From Nocardioidaceae bacterium (GTDB lineage Bacteria; Actinomycetota; Actinomycetes; Propionibacteriales; Nocardioidaceae): a stretch of 5,818 nucleotides of DNA. The DNA lies in assembly GCA_013811715.1 (NCBI GenBank), contig JACCUS010000387.1, positions 1 through 5,818 of the forward strand, in the 5' to 3' direction. A model generated the notes under the pieces. The model worked only from the letters and a program-made list of their open reading frames with translations. It did no database searches and was not told the origin of the DNA. Positions within the stretch are counted from its first letter, which is position 1; every line of letters begins with the position of its first letter. The translations under genes and the position numbers were made by a program. This document shows, in pieces, positions 5,372 to 5,818 of the stretch.

Positions 5372-5818
5372 TGAGAGAGGACTATCTGACCCGGATCGGC
5401 ACGCTGATCCGGGACGCTCGCAAGCACAGCGGTTACACCCAGACCCAGCTCGCAGACGTGCTCGGCACCAGCCAGAGCGCGGTCAACCGGATCGAGCGCG
5501 GCCACCAGAACCTCAGCCTGGAGATGTTGGCGAGGATCGGCGAGGCGCTCGACTCCGAGATCGTCTCGCTCGGCATCTCCGGACCGATGCACCTTCGAGT
5601 AGCCGGCGGCACCACGTTGTCTGGGTCGATCGACGTGAAGTCGAGCAAGAACGCCGGGGTCGCCCTGTTGTGCGCCTCGCTGCTCAACAAGGGCCGGACG
5701 ACGCTTCGCCGGGTCGCCCGGATCGAGGAGGTGCACCGCATCCTCGAGGTGTTGGGCAGCATCGGGGTCAAGTCGACCTGGCTCAACAACGACAACGACC
5801 TCGAGCTTATCCCCCCCG
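5371..5818 (+). CDS. XRE-type HTH domain fused to a MurA-like enolpyruvyl transferase (3' end outside window)
   Basis: The visible 149 residues join two domains. Residues 6-62 are an XRE/Cro-type helix-turn-helix with TQTQLADVLGTSQSAVNRIE (23-42) as its core, including the recognition helix. From residue 71 the sequence follows the N-terminal half-barrel of UDP-N-acetylglucosamine 1-carboxyvinyltransferase. GPMHLRVAGGTTLSGSIDVK (71-90) is followed by SSKNAGVALLCASLL (91-105), where K93-N94 correspond to the UDP-GlcNAc/PEP-site Lys-Asn (K22-N23) of E. coli MurA, and then RRVARIEEVHRILEVL (113-128). MurA transfers enolpyruvate from PEP to UDP-GlcNAc, the first committed step of peptidoglycan synthesis, in the cytoplasm. 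The fosfomycin-target Cys loop lies beyond the window. From memory, full-length fusions of roughly 500 residues occur in Streptomyces as a second MurA-like protein, so the gene is probably intact. Whether it is an active MurA, a related transferase or chiefly a regulator cannot be judged here. The ATG at 5371 lacks a Shine-Dalgarno site but fits a leaderless promoter. Confidence 0.85.
   Translation, partial: MREDYLTRIGTLIRDARKHSGYTQTQLADVLGTSQSAVNRIERGHQNLSLEMLARIGEALDSEIVSLGISGPMHLRVAGGTTLSGSIDVKSSKNAGVALLCASLLNKGRTTLRRVARIEEVHRILEVLGSIGVKSTWLNNDNDLELIPP

Noticed and set aside
1..5818. Mobile element, CRISPR array, toxin-antitoxin pair, tRNA or rRNA
   Set aside because: No transposase or integrase motif, no regularly spaced repeats, no tRNA-like cloverleaf and no rRNA sequence were seen. 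The XRE domain at 5371 is part of a MurA fusion, not an antitoxin.

Overview
The window comes from a high-GC actinobacterium. Third codon positions are almost all G or C, Shine-Dalgarno sites of the AGGAG type sit 5-8 bases before starts, one start is GTG, and the gene families are typical of Actinobacteria (DUF1918, DUF2332, Streptomyces-type SGNH esterase, HTH-MurA fusion). The species cannot be named from this sequence; a Nocardioides-, Streptomyces- or Micromonospora-like host would fit. No mobile element, CRISPR array, tRNA or rRNA was seen.

Layout, left to right. Positions 1-170 (+) hold the end of a DUF1918 gene. It converges, with a 15-base gap, on a compact minus-strand block of five genes that fills 186-5188. 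In transcription order these are: a secreted SGNH/GDSL esterase (5188-4343), an enterochelin-esterase-like alpha/beta hydrolase with an N-terminal sandwich-like domain (4308-3262), a second, smaller alpha/beta hydrolase resembling the COG4947 esterases (3257-2511, GTG start), an ATP-grasp ligase-like enzyme (2502-1264) and a DUF2332 protein with a methyltransferase-like glycine motif (1259-186). The last four are separated by only 4, 8 and 4 bases, with ribosome-binding sites at or overlapping the preceding stop codon, so they are almost certainly one transcript. The SGNH gene lies 34 bases upstream and may or may not belong to the same functional unit.

A 182-base divergent intergenic region (5189-5370) separates the operon from a plus-strand gene running off the right edge (5371-5818+). 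That gene encodes an XRE-type helix-turn-helix domain fused to the start of a MurA-type enolpyruvyl transferase. Its promoter is legible: a -35-like TTGGTC, a 17-base spacer containing a perfect 11-base palindrome, and a -10 TAAGTT placed so that transcription should begin at the A of the ATG. This predicts a leaderless mRNA and suggests, without proving, control by a repressor, possibly the protein's own HTH domain. A long imperfect inverted repeat also spans this region.

How the genes may work together: one ATP-dependent carboxylate ligase candidate, two cytosolic serine esterases of different subfamilies, and a possible SAM-dependent enzyme make a plausible small uncharacterised pathway that joins, then trims or releases, an amide- or ester-linked small molecule. 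This is inference from family membership and gene spacing; no substrate can be read from the sequence.
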